Source of the DNA: JANNNF01 sp040385825
Lineage (GTDB): Bacteria > Pseudomonadota > Alphaproteobacteria > Rhodobacterales > Rhodobacteraceae
Assembly (NCBI GenBank): GCA_040385825.1
Contig: JAZKGQ010000020.1
Coordinates: forward strand, 1-64,000
Direction of reading: 5' to 3'
Length of the DNA stretch: 64,000 bases
Shown here: positions 46,939 to 55,993 of the stretch, piece after piece
Layout: each line of letters starts with the position of its first letter
How positions within the stretch are numbered: position 1 is the stretch's first letter
The notes under the pieces: model-generated
What the model saw: only the letters and a program-made list of their open reading frames with translations
Told to the model about the DNA's origin: nothing
The model's database searches: none
Translations under genes and position numbers: made by a program

Positions 46939-47961
46939 ATGAAGAAGACACTTTTGCTGGCCAGCACGATTCTGGCCGGTGTGACGGGCATGGCGCAGGC
47001 GGCGGAAACGAAGGTCTGCGTAAGCTGGTCCAACTTCCGCGAAGAGCGCTGGAAAACCGATGAGGCCGCGATCAAGGGCGCGCTGGATGCGGCGGGTGCC
47101 GAATATATCTCGGCCGATGCGCAGACCTCGGCCACCAAGCAGCTTGCCGACATCGAAGGCCTGATCACCCAGGGCTGCAACGCGCTGATCATTCTGGCGC
47201 AGGATTCAGCCTCGATCAGCCCGGCGCTGGATGCCGCCGCCGATGCGGGCGTGCCGGTGGTGGGCTATGACCGCATGATCGACGACCCGCGCGCGTTCTA
47301 CCTGACCTTCGACAACGTCGAAGTGGGCCGCATGCAGGCGCGCGCCGTGCTGGAGGCCATGCCCAAGGGGCGCTATGTGATGATCAAAGGCTCGCCGGTG
47401 GACCCGAACGCCGACTTCCTGCGCGGTGGCCAGCAAGAGGTGCTGCAAGCCGCGATCGATGCGGGCGACATCACCATCGTCGCCGAGGCCTATACCGACG
47501 ACTGGCAGCCCGCCAATGCCCAGAAGAACATGGAACAGATCCTGACCGAAGCCGACAATGGCGTCGATGCCGTGGTGGCCTCGAACGACGGCACGGCGGG
47601 TGGCGTTGTGGCGGCGCTGACCGCACAGGGCATGGCCGGGATCCCGGTGTCGGGGCAGGATGGCGACATGGCCGCGCTGAACCGGGTGGCCCTGGGCACC
47701 CAGACCGTTTCGGTCTGGAAAGACAGCCGCGCGCTTGGCAAGGCGGCGGGTGAAATCGCCCTGGCGCTGGCCGGCGGCACCGCGATGGCCGATGTGGCCG
47801 GGGCGGCGATGTTCAAATCGCCGGGCGGCAAGGAGTTGACCTCGATCCTGCTGAAGCCGCAGCCGATCACCAGGGACAACCTCAACCTTGTGCTGGATGC
47901 GGGCTGGATCACCAAAGACCTGCTGTGCCAGGGCAGCCCCGCCGTCGAAGTGTGCAAGTAA
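46939..47961 (+). CDS. sugar/inositol ABC transporter substrate-binding protein
   Basis: A 340-residue periplasmic protein. The signal peptide covers about residues 1-21 (ending GMAQAAE). The mature part resembles xylose-binding XylF: WSNFREERWKTDEAAIKGAL, LAQDSASISPALDAAADAGVPVVGYDRMI and VVASNDGTAGGVVAAL are family segments. A GGGAGGA ribosome-binding site precedes the ATG. Its neighbours are a permease, an ATPase and inositol enzymes, so inositol is the likely ligand, though xylose or another sugar is possible. Confidence 0.9.
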   Translation: MKKTLLLASTILAGVTGMAQAAETKVCVSWSNFREERWKTDEAAIKGALDAAGAEYISADAQTSATKQLADIEGLITQGCNALIILAQDSASISPALDAAADAGVPVVGYDRMIDDPRAFYLTFDNVEVGRMQARAVLEAMPKGRYVMIKGSPVDPNADFLRGGQQEVLQAAIDAGDITIVAEAYTDDWQPANAQKNMEQILTEADNGVDAVVASNDGTAGGVVAALTAQGMAGIPVSGQDGDMAALNRVALGTQTVSVWKDSRALGKAAGEIALALAGGTAMADVAGAAMFKSPGGKELTSILLKPQPITRDNLNLVLDAGWITKDLLCQGSPAVEVCK

Positions 47962-48031
47962 CCACGGCGACCGTGACAGGATGCCCCGGCCCAAGAACCG
48001 GGGCATCCGCACATCATTGGGAGGACAAACG

Positions 48032-49327
48032 ATGAGTGACGCAGGCCCTGCGACCACTGGCGCCCCGGCGCGCCGGGGTTTGGCCGACACGCTGGAGCTG
48101 GACAAGCGCCTGTTCGGCATGATCCTGGCTTTTGCCGTTCTGTGTGTGGTGTTCCAGTTCATGACCGACGGCAAGTTCCTGTCGGCGCGCAATATCTTCA
48201 ACATCTCGGTGCAGACGGTGTCGGTGGGGATCATGGCCACCGGCATGGTGTTCGTCATCGTGGCCCGGCACATCGACCTGTCGGTCGGGTCGGTGCTGGC
48301 GATCTGTTCCGCGCTGATGGCACAAAGCCAGATCGAATGGCTGCCGCAACTGCTTGGTCTGGGCAACCCGGTCATTCTGGTCGCGACCATCGCCTTTGGC
48401 CTGCTGGTCGGCAGTCTGATCGGGGCCGCGACGGGCTGGATGGTGGGGTATCAGAAGATCCCGTCCTTCATCGTCACGCTTGGCGGGCTGCTGATCTGGC
48501 GCAATCTGGCCTGGTACACCACCAACGGCCAGTCGGTGGCGCTGACCGACCCCAACATCCTGATGTTCGGCGGCACCGAAGGCGTGCTGTACCCCACGGT
48601 CAGTTGGGTCATCGGGGCCCTGGGGTCGGCGCTGGCGATTTACGGCGTGCTGGCCGCGCGGCGGGCCAAGCAGAGCCATGGCTTTGTGGTCAAGCCCGTC
48701 TGGGCCGAAGCCACCCTGATGGCGATGATCGTCGGCCTGATCATGGGGTTTGTCGCCATCCTCAATTCCTACCCCATCCCCGATGCCAAGCTGAAACGCA
48801 TCTACGAGGCCAAGGGGCTGGTGGTGCCAGAAGGGTTTGTCGAATATCACGGCCTGCCGATTTCGGTGGTGATCCTGGTGCTGGTCGTGGTCGCCATGAC
48901 GCTGATCGGCCGCCGCACCCGCTTTGGCCGCTATATCTATGCCATCGGCGGCAACCCGGACGCGGCGGAACTGTCGGGCATCAACACCCGGTTGATGACG
49001 GTCAAGATCTTTGCCTTGCTGGGGCTTCTGTGCGGTCTGGCGGCGCTTGTCGCCCAGGCCCGGCTGCAAAGCCACGGCAATGACATCGGCACGCTGGACG
49101 AGCTGAAGGTGATTGCCGCCACCGTCATCGGCGGCACGGCGCTGGCGGGGGGGATCGGCACCATCTATGGCGCGATCCTTGGCGCGCTGATCATGCAATC
49201 CTTGCAATCGGGCATGGCGATGATCGGGGTGGACACGCCGTTTCAGAACATCGTGGTCGGGGCTGTGCTGATCATCGCGGTCTGGATCGACATTCTCTAT
49301 CGCCGCCGCACGGGAGCCTTGAAATGA
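48032..49327 (+). CDS. sugar/inositol ABC transporter permease, XylH-like
   Basis: A 431-residue inner-membrane protein with about ten or more hydrophobic helices of the BPD_transp_2 family. The segments VIVARHIDLSVGSVLA, SFIVTLGGLLIWRN, GGNPDAAELSGINT and GGTALAGGIGTIYGAI are typical, the GGNxxAAxxSGI block being the ATPase contact loop. The length matches XylH, longer than most RbsC permeases. The start ATG 48032 has GGGAGGA upstream. It overlaps the ATPase gene by four bases. Confidence 0.92.
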   Translation: MSDAGPATTGAPARRGLADTLELDKRLFGMILAFAVLCVVFQFMTDGKFLSARNIFNISVQTVSVGIMATGMVFVIVARHIDLSVGSVLAICSALMAQSQIEWLPQLLGLGNPVILVATIAFGLLVGSLIGAATGWMVGYQKIPSFIVTLGGLLIWRNLAWYTTNGQSVALTDPNILMFGGTEGVLYPTVSWVIGALGSALAIYGVLAARRAKQSHGFVVKPVWAEATLMAMIVGLIMGFVAILNSYPIPDAKLKRIYEAKGLVVPEGFVEYHGLPISVVILVLVVVAMTLIGRRTRFGRYIYAIGGNPDAAELSGINTRLMTVKIFALLGLLCGLAALVAQARLQSHGNDIGTLDELKVIAATVIGGTALAGGIGTIYGAILGALIMQSLQSGMAMIGVDTPFQNIVVGAVLIIAVWIDILYRRRTGALK

Positions 49328-50076
49328 CCCAGACGCCTTTGTGCGAGATGCGCGACATCTCTATTTCCTTCGGCGGCATCAAGGCGGTGGACCATGTGTC
49401 GATCGACCTGCGCGCGGGTGAGGTCGTGGGCCTGCTGGGCCATAACGGCGCGGGCAAATCGACGCTGATCAAATGCCTGTCCGGGGCCTACCTCGCCGAT
49501 CACGGCGATATCTACATCAACGGCGAGAAAGTCGTCATCACCAACACCCGCGATGCCCGTGCCCAGAACATCGAAACCATCTACCAGACGCTGGCCCTGG
49601 CCGACAATCTGGATGCGGCGTCGAACCTGTTTCTGGGGCGCGAGCTGGTCACCCCTTTCGGCTTTGTCGATGACAGCCGGATGGAGGCCGAAGCCCGCAA
49701 GATCATGGCCCGGCTGAACCCCAACTTCCGCAAGTTCAACGTGCCGGTGTCGGCCCTGTCGGGCGGTCAGCGCCAGTCGGTCGCCATTGCCCGCGCGGTG
49801 TATTTCAACGCGAAAATCCTGATCATGGACGAACCCACCGCAGCACTTGGCCCGCATGAAACCCAGATGGTGGCCGAGCTTATCCAGGAACTGAAGGCGC
49901 AGGGTCTGGGCATCTTCCTGATCGAGCATGACATCCACAACGTGATGAAGCTGTGCGACCGGGCGGTGGTGATGAAGAACGGCCACCGGGTGGGCACGGT
50001 GAACATCGCGGATGTGACCGACGATGACATTCTGGGCATGATCATCATGGGCAAGAAACCGGCCAGCGCGGTCTGA
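49324..50076 (+). CDS. sugar/inositol ABC transporter ATPase
   Basis: A 250-residue single ABC domain. Walker A is GHNGAGKST, the signature LSGGQRQ and Walker B ILIMDEPTAAL; the His switch is in LIEHDIHNV. XylG and RbsA have two fused domains of about 500 residues, so this one must work as a homodimer, as in the FrcA/ThuD-like single-domain ATPases. The ATGA start overlaps the permease gene. A strong terminator follows. Confidence 0.93.
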   Translation: MTQTPLCEMRDISISFGGIKAVDHVSIDLRAGEVVGLLGHNGAGKSTLIKCLSGAYLADHGDIYINGEKVVITNTRDARAQNIETIYQTLALADNLDAASNLFLGRELVTPFGFVDDSRMEAEARKIMARLNPNFRKFNVPVSALSGGQRQSVAIARAVYFNAKILIMDEPTAALGPHETQMVAELIQELKAQGLGIFLIEHDIHNVMKLCDRAVVMKNGHRVGTVNIADVTDDDILGMIIMGKKPASAV

Positions 50077-50096
50077 CCCGGTGCCGTGACCAGACG

Positions 50097-50127
50097 AAAC
50101 GGGGCCGGCGTTGTGCCGGCCCCGTTT
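50097..50127 (+). terminator. rho-independent terminator after the importer operon
   Basis: A 13-bp perfect stem (AAACGGGGCCGGC with its complement) and a GTTGT loop, 20 bases after the ATPase stop. It also ends before the convergent GNAT gene. Confidence 0.92.
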
Positions 50128-50148
50128 CATTTCCCCATGGGGAATGGG

Positions 50149-50709
50149 TCAGTCCAGTTTGCGCAGATAGGTCCAGGTCGGCACGCGCGCGTTGCGCGCC
50201 ACCGAAAACGTCTCGGCATCGCCAAGGTACAGGAAGCCCGCATTGGTCAGCACACGCGCCGATCCGGGGTTGTCCTGAAACACTTCCGCAAAGATGGTGC
50301 GGTTGCCCTGCGGATTGGCCACGACCAGCGCCTGCACAGCCTCGGACGCGATGCCAAGGTTCCAGAAGGCCGGGGCCACCCAATAGCCGATCTCGGATTG
50401 GCCGCGCTGAAAGCGGCGTTCATCCATCCGCTTCAGGCTGATCACGCCCAGCACTTCGGCAAGGCCGGTCATGCTGCCGTCCATCACCCAGATGTCCTCA
50501 TCCGCGCCCGGTTTCATCGCGCGCGCCACGAATGCCTCGGCCGCACCGGGCGGCAAGGGATGCGGGATCGACTGCGTGGCCTCTGCCACCCGGCGGTCGC
50601 CTGCATACAGCGCGAACAAGCCCGCGTCCGACCGGCGCACCGGGCGCAGCACAAAGCGGCCCGCGGCGATCTGGCCTTCCGTGGCAACGGCAATCATATC
50701 CAAGGTCAT
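50149..50709 (-). CDS. GNAT-family N-acetyltransferase (RimJ/RimL type)
   Basis: A 186-residue acetyltransferase. FVLRPVRRSDAGLFALYAG, IGYWVAPAFWNLGIASEAVQAL and NPGSARVLTNAGF are the RimJ/RimL-like motifs that bind acetyl-CoA. The start ATG 50709 follows GAGGAGGAGG. It lies downstream of rplU-rpmA, a common arrangement in Rhodobacteraceae, so a ribosome-linked or housekeeping role is possible. The substrate is unknown. Confidence 0.88.
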   Translation of the reverse strand: MTLDMIAVATEGQIAAGRFVLRPVRRSDAGLFALYAGDRRVAEATQSIPHPLPPGAAEAFVARAMKPGADEDIWVMDGSMTGLAEVLGVISLKRMDERRFQRGQSEIGYWVAPAFWNLGIASEAVQALVVANPQGNRTIFAEVFQDNPGSARVLTNAGFLYLGDAETFSVARNARVPTWTYLRKLD

Positions 50710-50923
50710 GGCCTCCTCCTCGAAGCGCATGGCGGCCTTGCGGCCGGGAACAAAACCAGCCCCCTTTGAAGGTGGCGGTTGGCGGTGACCTTGCCAAGGT
50801 CACCCGGCAAAATCGTGACGTAATCTTGGTCGAATGGCGCGGCCCACCGGGCGGGCGCCAAAAGCCAAGGGGACCGGCCTTTCGACCGATCCCCCACCTA
50901 CATCTGAAATGTAAAGGTTCGGC

Positions 50924-51193
50924 TTACTCTGCGGCTTCGGCGACCGGCAGAACGGAAATAAAGGTGCGACCCTTCAGACCCTTCTTGAACGCCACTTTGC
51001 CCTCGACAACGGCAAAGATGGTGTGGTCAACGCCCATGCCCACGCCGGTACCCGGAAACCAGGTAGTCCCGCGCTGACGCACGATGATGTTGCCCGGAAT
51101 GACGGCCTGACCGCCATACAGCTTTACGCCCAACCGGCGACCCGCCGAGTCGCGGCCGTTGCGGGATGAGCCGCCTGCTTTCTTGTGTGCCAT
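50924..51193 (-). CDS. rpmA: 50S ribosomal protein L27
   Basis: An 89-residue ribosomal protein with the invariant N-terminus MAHKKAGGSSRNGRDS and core GNIIVRQRGT and GVGMGVDHTIFA. L27 lies at the peptidyl-transferase centre. It follows rplU with a six-base gap. Confidence 0.98.
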   Translation of the reverse strand: MAHKKAGGSSRNGRDSAGRRLGVKLYGGQAVIPGNIIVRQRGTTWFPGTGVGMGVDHTIFAVVEGKVAFKKGLKGRTFISVLPVAEAAE

Positions 51194-51199
51194 TTGGGA

Positions 51200-51655
51200 T
51201 TACTCCTTCGCAGCAGCGGCCTTGGCGGCGCGCTTGGGTTTTGCAGGGGCTTCGGCAGCCACCGGGGCCGCAGCAGCGTTATGGGCGGCGCGGCGCGAAT
51301 CTGCCGTGCCGGTTGCCGCAGCAACGCCCGACTTGTCTGCGCCAGCGGCCAGAACCTCGGTCACACGCACCAGCGTCAGATGCTGGCGGTGGCCCTTGGT
51401 GCGCTGGCTGGAATGCTTCCGGCGACGCTTGACGAAGTGGATGACCTTTTCACCCTTGATCTGGTCGATCACTTCGGCCTGCACGGCAGCGCCTGCCACG
51501 AAGGGCACGCCCACGGTCAGGGTTTCGCCACCCACCATCAGGATGTCGTTGAACTGGATCTTGTCTCCAGCAACAGCGGCCAGCTTTTCAATGCGCAGAA
51601 CGTCACCCGCCTGCACCTTGTACTGCTTGCCACCGGTCTTAAGGACCGCAAACAT
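51200..51655 (-). CDS. rplU: 50S ribosomal protein L21 with extended C-terminus
   Basis: The first ~103 residues are a normal L21: MFAVLKTGGKQYKV at the start and the RNA-binding KRRRKHSSQRTKGHRQHLT. A further ~48 residues rich in Ala, Lys and Pro extend the C-terminus to 151 residues, a feature seen in several alphaproteobacteria. The start ATG 51655 gives the canonical N-terminus. Confidence 0.97.
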   Translation of the reverse strand: MFAVLKTGGKQYKVQAGDVLRIEKLAAVAGDKIQFNDILMVGGETLTVGVPFVAGAAVQAEVIDQIKGEKVIHFVKRRRKHSSQRTKGHRQHLTLVRVTEVLAAGADKSGVAAATGTADSRRAAHNAAAAPVAAEAPAKPKRAAKAAAAKE

Positions 51656-51776
51656 GGGTCTTCCTCTTCTTTTGCTCCGCGTCCTGTGGCCCCCCTTGCG
51701 GGTGTTGTGGACCAGATCTCGAAAGACCTGACCCGCCTCGGACAGCGCGCCCATCATGGGCGGTATGAAATAAAGG

Positions 51777-51802
51777 CCCGGCAAGATTCGCACCTTGCCG
51801 GG
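51777..51802 (-). terminator. terminator of the DUF2059-like gene
   Basis: The 9-bp stem CCCGGCAAG/CTTGCCGGG with an 8-base loop, followed on the minus strand by CCTTTATTT. It lies downstream of the gene ending at 51848 and upstream of rplU. Confidence 0.82.
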
Positions 51803-51847
51803 ATGGGGGCTTATGCGGCGGGGCGGGTCACAAGTCAAGCAGGCGCG

Positions 51848-52735
51848 TCAGATATCGTCGCCCTGCATCTGCCGCGCCGCCGCCCGCCCCAGATCGAGGC
51901 TGATCTCGCTGAACACCGTATCAAAGGCCGCAAACATCGCGGCATTCATCCGTCGGCCCTCGGGGCTTTCGGAAAAGGCGATGTAGGCGTCCAGATCACC
52001 GGGCGGCAGCGGTTTGTAGGCCATGGTCAGATAGGGCATCAGCCAGCCTTCGGTTTCCTTGCGGATATCGGCCTCTTGCCCCCAGACCTGCGCCAGCATC
52101 TCGGCCTCGGTCATCACATCCTCGAACGCGCCGACCTCGGCCATGCCCTTGTAGAACGCAAGGTTCGAGGTCAGCGCCCCGGCCACATTCATCTCGATCA
52201 GATCGCCCGCCTGCGCCAGACGTTCAACCTGCGCGATCAGCGGGTCACGGTCGGCGGCAAGCTGGCTGGCGGTCACCTTGGCGGCGTCCTCGATCGCCTC
52301 GTCCATCATCGCGGCCCGCGCGTCGATTTCCAGCGTCAGGATGCGCTGCCCGGTGGCCGAACCGAAAAACGCCTCGATCCGCGTCAGGGCCGCCTCGTCA
52401 GAGCCAAGCTGGGCCGCCATCGCCGCGTCGAACCTGGCCCGCATGGCGGCGGTGTCATAGATCGCCTCGATCGCCGCCTGCCACTGGCCTGTGTTCCCGC
52501 CGGGAAACAGGTCGTCCTGCAACGAGGTGCCATAGTCGATGCCTTCGTCGCGCATCACCTGCATGACGCGCCCCATCATCAGCGTGTCCGACAAGGCCGC
52601 CATCCGCGCGGCCATGGCACCGGCATCCGCCGGCGCTTCGGCTTGCACAGGCACGCTTTCGGCAAACAGCGCCAGCGGTGCTGCGGTCAGGGCAAGACAG
52701 GCAACAAGCGGGGCACGCAGGAAACGCAGGGGCAT
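51848..52735 (-). CDS. secreted DUF2059-like protein
   Basis: A 295-residue, helix-rich protein with a signal peptide (about 1-25, ending LALFAE). The C-terminal half (LTMAYKPLPPGDLDAYIAFSESPEGRRMNAAMFAAFD) matches the DUF2059 pattern; an earlier segment (ALTRIEAFFGSATGQRILTLEI) repeats it, so the protein has two copies. Such proteins are periplasmic and of unknown function. Confidence 0.82.
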   Translation of the reverse strand: MPLRFLRAPLVACLALTAAPLALFAESVPVQAEAPADAGAMAARMAALSDTLMMGRVMQVMRDEGIDYGTSLQDDLFPGGNTGQWQAAIEAIYDTAAMRARFDAAMAAQLGSDEAALTRIEAFFGSATGQRILTLEIDARAAMMDEAIEDAAKVTASQLAADRDPLIAQVERLAQAGDLIEMNVAGALTSNLAFYKGMAEVGAFEDVMTEAEMLAQVWGQEADIRKETEGWLMPYLTMAYKPLPPGDLDAYIAFSESPEGRRMNAAMFAAFDTVFSEISLDLGRAAARQMQGDDI

Positions 52736-53007
52736 GATCAGGCTCCGGTCAGGTCAGACAGAGCTACCGCGTCCCGCCCGCCTTGCCAAGCACAGCCCGG
52801 CGCCATGGCCCGCACAGAGCCGTGAACCGGCCGATGACCGGACAGCGCCCCTGCCCCCGTCGGCCAGTTGCCCCTTCTGCAAGGCCCCGCGTGAAAACCT
52901 CTGTTCGCAACCGCAGGCCCGGCCTTTTATCCCCACACGCTCTGAAGATCAGGGCTTGCAACCCCCCCCCGACCCGGCTAAATCGCCCCAGTGACGATCC
53001 CTACCGC

Positions 53008-53097
53008 GGAGAGGTGGCAGAGTGGTCGAATGCGGCGGTCTCGAAAACCGTTGTCGGTTTGCGCCGACCCAGGGTTCGAATCCCTGTCTCTCCGCCA
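53008..53097 (+). tRNA. tRNA-Ser (anticodon CGA)
   Basis: A 90-base class II tRNA with a long variable arm and encoded CCA. The anticodon loop CTCGAAA gives CGA. The acceptor stem pairs GGAGAGG with TCTCTCC, with one G-T pair. A tyrosine integrase gene follows 102 bp after its 3' end, so this is the probable attachment site of the accessory region. Confidence 0.95.
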
Positions 53098-53199
53098 ATC
53101 ACCCCTTACATCGTTGAATTTGCTAATAACCTTGTAGCTCAAATGGTTTTGCCACAAAATCTGCTACAAGGTTTGCTACAAAGCACGGTGGTATTCGTC

Positions 53200-54822
53200 A
53201 TGAAACACGTTCAACACGTCCGAGGGAAATGGGTCGCCAGGGTGACCGTTCCTGAAGACCTCCGTGAGATCATCGGCAAGCGCGAGCTGATCGAAGAACT
53301 GCCATCGGAAAAAAGTGGGCGTGAACGAAGGGCGCTTGCGGTGCTCAACGGCTTCTTCGCAAAACTAGACGAAGCCCGCGAGATTCTGCTGTCGCGCCGC
53401 CCTACCCTGTCGTCGGCCGCAAAAGAGCTTTATCGCACCGAACTAGAAGCCGACGACATGAGCCGCGCTGCTCGTCGTAGCACCGAGGGCGAATTTGCTC
53501 GGACGGCTAGATCTGTCTATGCAAACAAGCTGAGGCTTCTGGTTGCTGGTCATGTCGGCAGGGAAGAAGCCGAGGCCTTGATCGGCTACGCAGCGGACGA
53601 CCTTGCCCAAAGAGGTCAGTTACCAGATGCGCCGCGTCTGGAGCTTTTGCGCACATTGGCTGAAGTCAGGCTCGAAACACTCATCCGAGCTGAGGAACGA
53701 GACGATGGGACGGTGAAAATTAGCCCGCCGGCACTTCCGCTGCTGACGCAGCTGGAGCCAGAACCCTTGGTTATGACCCCCGGAGCGCGTGGCACCGGCA
53801 CGAGCCTGTCAGATATTCTTACTTCGTTTCACAGAGAGCGAAATGCAGGTGGACGATCACTTGCTGACAAGACCATGGATGAGCACAGGACAGCCCTGCG
53901 CATGTTCGAGGAGTTCGCCTCAAAAAATATCCCGGTGAAGTCGATCACGAAGAAAGACGTAATCGCATATAAACAAGCACTTCTGGAGACGCCGACCCGC
54001 TACACATTGCGGTTTCCTGGCCTAACACTGAATCAAGCCATCAAGGCCAACAGACAGCGATCAAAGCCGTATGAGACGCTGGACCCAAAGACGATCAACG
54101 TGAAGTGGTTGTCGCACCTGTCGAGCATCCTTCAATGGGCTTCGAATAACGGCCATATCGAAGTCAATCCGGCAAAAGGCATCCGCGTTGACACGGGGAG
54201 TGCGATGCACAAAGAACCCTCGCGTCTTCCGTTTACCGCCGCAGAGCTGAAGAAGATCTTCGGCGACGAGATGTTTGCCGACCCAAAGAACTACGCCCTG
54301 CGACACTGGGCACTTCTGCTTGCGCTATACACTGGCGCTCGATCTTCGTCTGAGATCGCCCGCATCGCGCTGGCTGACATCTACGAGGAGCAGGGCGTAT
54401 GGGTCTTCGATCTTGCAGGTGCATCAAAGAACCAACATAGCAAGCGCCTGGTCCCGATCCATAACGACCTGAGGACGCTGGGTCTGTTCGACTACGTCAA
54501 GCACCTGCGGCAAGCTGGAGAGGCACGGCTGTTTGCTGACTGGGAGCCGGAGGACAAGGTGAACCGCTGGTTCCTTCGCACCTTTCTTCCCAAGCTCAAG
54601 ATCGACGACAAGGAGAAGGTTTTTCACAGTTTCAGGCACACCTTGAAAACGGAGCTGGTCCGAACGGGGTGTTCAAAAGAGCTGCATGACCTCATCACCG
54701 GCCATGAAGATCAGTCGGTTGCAGCAGTTTATGTCCACGACGCTCCGATAAAGCGCATGGCTGAAGCGTTGAACCGCGTGAAGTTCAAGCTTCCGCTGCC
54801 GGGGTTGGCACCAGGCATCTAA
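53200..54822 (+). CDS. tyrosine-recombinase integrase
   Basis: A 540-residue site-specific recombinase of the phage/ICE type. The N-terminal KHVQHVRGKWVARVTVP is a DUF6538-like arm-binding start. The catalytic domain has Arg near residue 380 (YTGARSSSEIARI), HSFRHTLKTEL with His476/Arg479, the GHEDQ His near 501 and the nucleophile Tyr near 510 in VAAVYVHDAP. All five key residues are present. ATG 53200 is chosen because it starts at the conserved N-terminus; upstream in-frame codons run into the tRNA. It should integrate at the tRNA-Ser 3' end. Confidence 0.92.
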   Translation: MKHVQHVRGKWVARVTVPEDLREIIGKRELIEELPSEKSGRERRALAVLNGFFAKLDEAREILLSRRPTLSSAAKELYRTELEADDMSRAARRSTEGEFARTARSVYANKLRLLVAGHVGREEAEALIGYAADDLAQRGQLPDAPRLELLRTLAEVRLETLIRAEERDDGTVKISPPALPLLTQLEPEPLVMTPGARGTGTSLSDILTSFHRERNAGGRSLADKTMDEHRTALRMFEEFASKNIPVKSITKKDVIAYKQALLETPTRYTLRFPGLTLNQAIKANRQRSKPYETLDPKTINVKWLSHLSSILQWASNNGHIEVNPAKGIRVDTGSAMHKEPSRLPFTAAELKKIFGDEMFADPKNYALRHWALLLALYTGARSSSEIARIALADIYEEQGVWVFDLAGASKNQHSKRLVPIHNDLRTLGLFDYVKHLRQAGEARLFADWEPEDKVNRWFLRTFLPKLKIDDKEKVFHSFRHTLKTELVRTGCSKELHDLITGHEDQSVAAVYVHDAPIKRMAEALNRVKFKLPLPGLAPGI

Positions 54823-55409
54823 GACTTTTGCCCGCTTCGTCGGCCACCAGGTTTCTGAACCGCAATACATCAACTGGCCGAACGCTGCTTCCAGTGCTCG
54901 AACCGACTGCGCCGGATACAGAAGCGTAGCGCGTTGCCTTTTGGCAGTTTCGCAGCCTTGGCATCGACGCCTGCTTGAAGGTGGAGGAGCGTATTGAGAT
55001 TGGTCTTCCTTCGTAGCGGCCCGTATCTGTCGCACATCTTGGCGCAGACGTGTCGCGGAATCTGTCGCGCTTTTGTCGCGCAATCAGGATCGGTTTGCCA
55101 ATCAGCAAAACTTCCATCGCAGTGAAAACAAGTCACCAGTCTAAGCAGACGCTAAATCTTCACCACCTTGCCGAAAGGGCAAGGACCATCAAAGCCCACA
55201 ATGCTGACCCTGAAGGACTGGGACGATTTCCAACCCCAGCCGATAGTCCCCCTGTTCAGTTTGCTGCACGTCACTGGTGCCTGCGAGTTACCCCTCCCAA
55301 AGCTCAAAATCAGAAGAGTTTCCCATTGATAACAAGGTGTTTACGGCGGTCACGTCACATCACCCGACGCTATAAATAGGTCATGAAAATTCATCAATAG
55401 GACCAGATC
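54823..55409. other. 587-bp region without a convincing gene
   Basis: An open frame at 54870-55136 on the minus strand (88 codons, Arg/Lys-rich) is the only candidate and has no recognisable family. The right end holds a likely promoter for the XRE gene: TATAAAT near 55371 and an inverted repeat ATGAAAATTCAT at 55383-55394. Confidence 0.5.
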
Positions 55410-55805
55410 GTGACCAAACCGCACAAAGATACCGCGCTCGCGCGGTTCCTCCAGACGCGCATCCTACAGCTCAAGCCCAAAACCCAAGCCGAGATCGCGC
55501 ATGAGGCCGGGTTTCTGAATGCCAACGTCCTCTCGATGCTGAGATCTGGCAGCACGAAGCTGGCCCTCGACCGTGTGCCGGCCCTGGCGCTTGCACTGGA
55601 CTGCGATCCGGCACGCCTTCTCCGGCTGGCACTCGGTCAGGTCGTCGGTGACACCGCGGCGAATGCGATCATCGAAATCATGGGGACGCCGATAAGCGCG
55701 AACGAACGGGCCTGGATAGAGGAGATCCGCAATGCCTCCGATGACAGCGATCCCCGCATTACTGCCCGGTCCCGCTCGGCGTTGAGAGGGATCTTCGGCA
55801 AATGA
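55410..55805 (+). CDS. XRE-like helix-turn-helix regulator
   Basis: A 131-residue protein starting at GTG 55410 with AGGACC upstream. Residues 22-65 (KTQAEIAHEAGFLNANVLSMLRSGSTKLALDRVPALALAL) form an XRE-type DNA-binding domain. The C-terminal half is helical and unassigned. It overlaps the next gene by four bases. The inverted repeat just upstream may be its own operator. It is probably a regulator of the island. Confidence 0.78.
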   Translation: MTKPHKDTALARFLQTRILQLKPKTQAEIAHEAGFLNANVLSMLRSGSTKLALDRVPALALALDCDPARLLRLALGQVVGDTAANAIIEIMGTPISANERAWIEEIRNASDDSDPRITARSRSALRGIFGK

Positions 55806-55993
55806 AGCGCAAGATGTTTCAAGGCTTTGTGGTGCCGCAAGATGGTCCGCTTACCGAGGCTGAGCGGCTCTGGGTGGACATCATCAGGGTGATTTGCTTC
55901 GATGGGGTGCCACGCCCGAGCCTGGAACCCGTGCAAGCCCTCCGCGACGCGTTGGATGACCAGAGAAGGCTCCGCGGAAGGCCTGGCAGCTGA
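55802..55993 (+). CDS. small hypothetical protein
   Basis: A 63-residue protein whose ATGA start overlaps the XRE gene, which favours it being real. It has LTEAERLWVDIIRVI and a C-terminal Arg-rich helix. No family is recognised. The residue pattern resembles the C-terminal half of its XRE neighbour (NERAWIEEIRN), hinting at a related partner. Confidence 0.6.
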   Translation: MKRKMFQGFVVPQDGPLTEAERLWVDIIRVICFDGVPRPSLEPVQALRDALDDQRRLRGRPGS

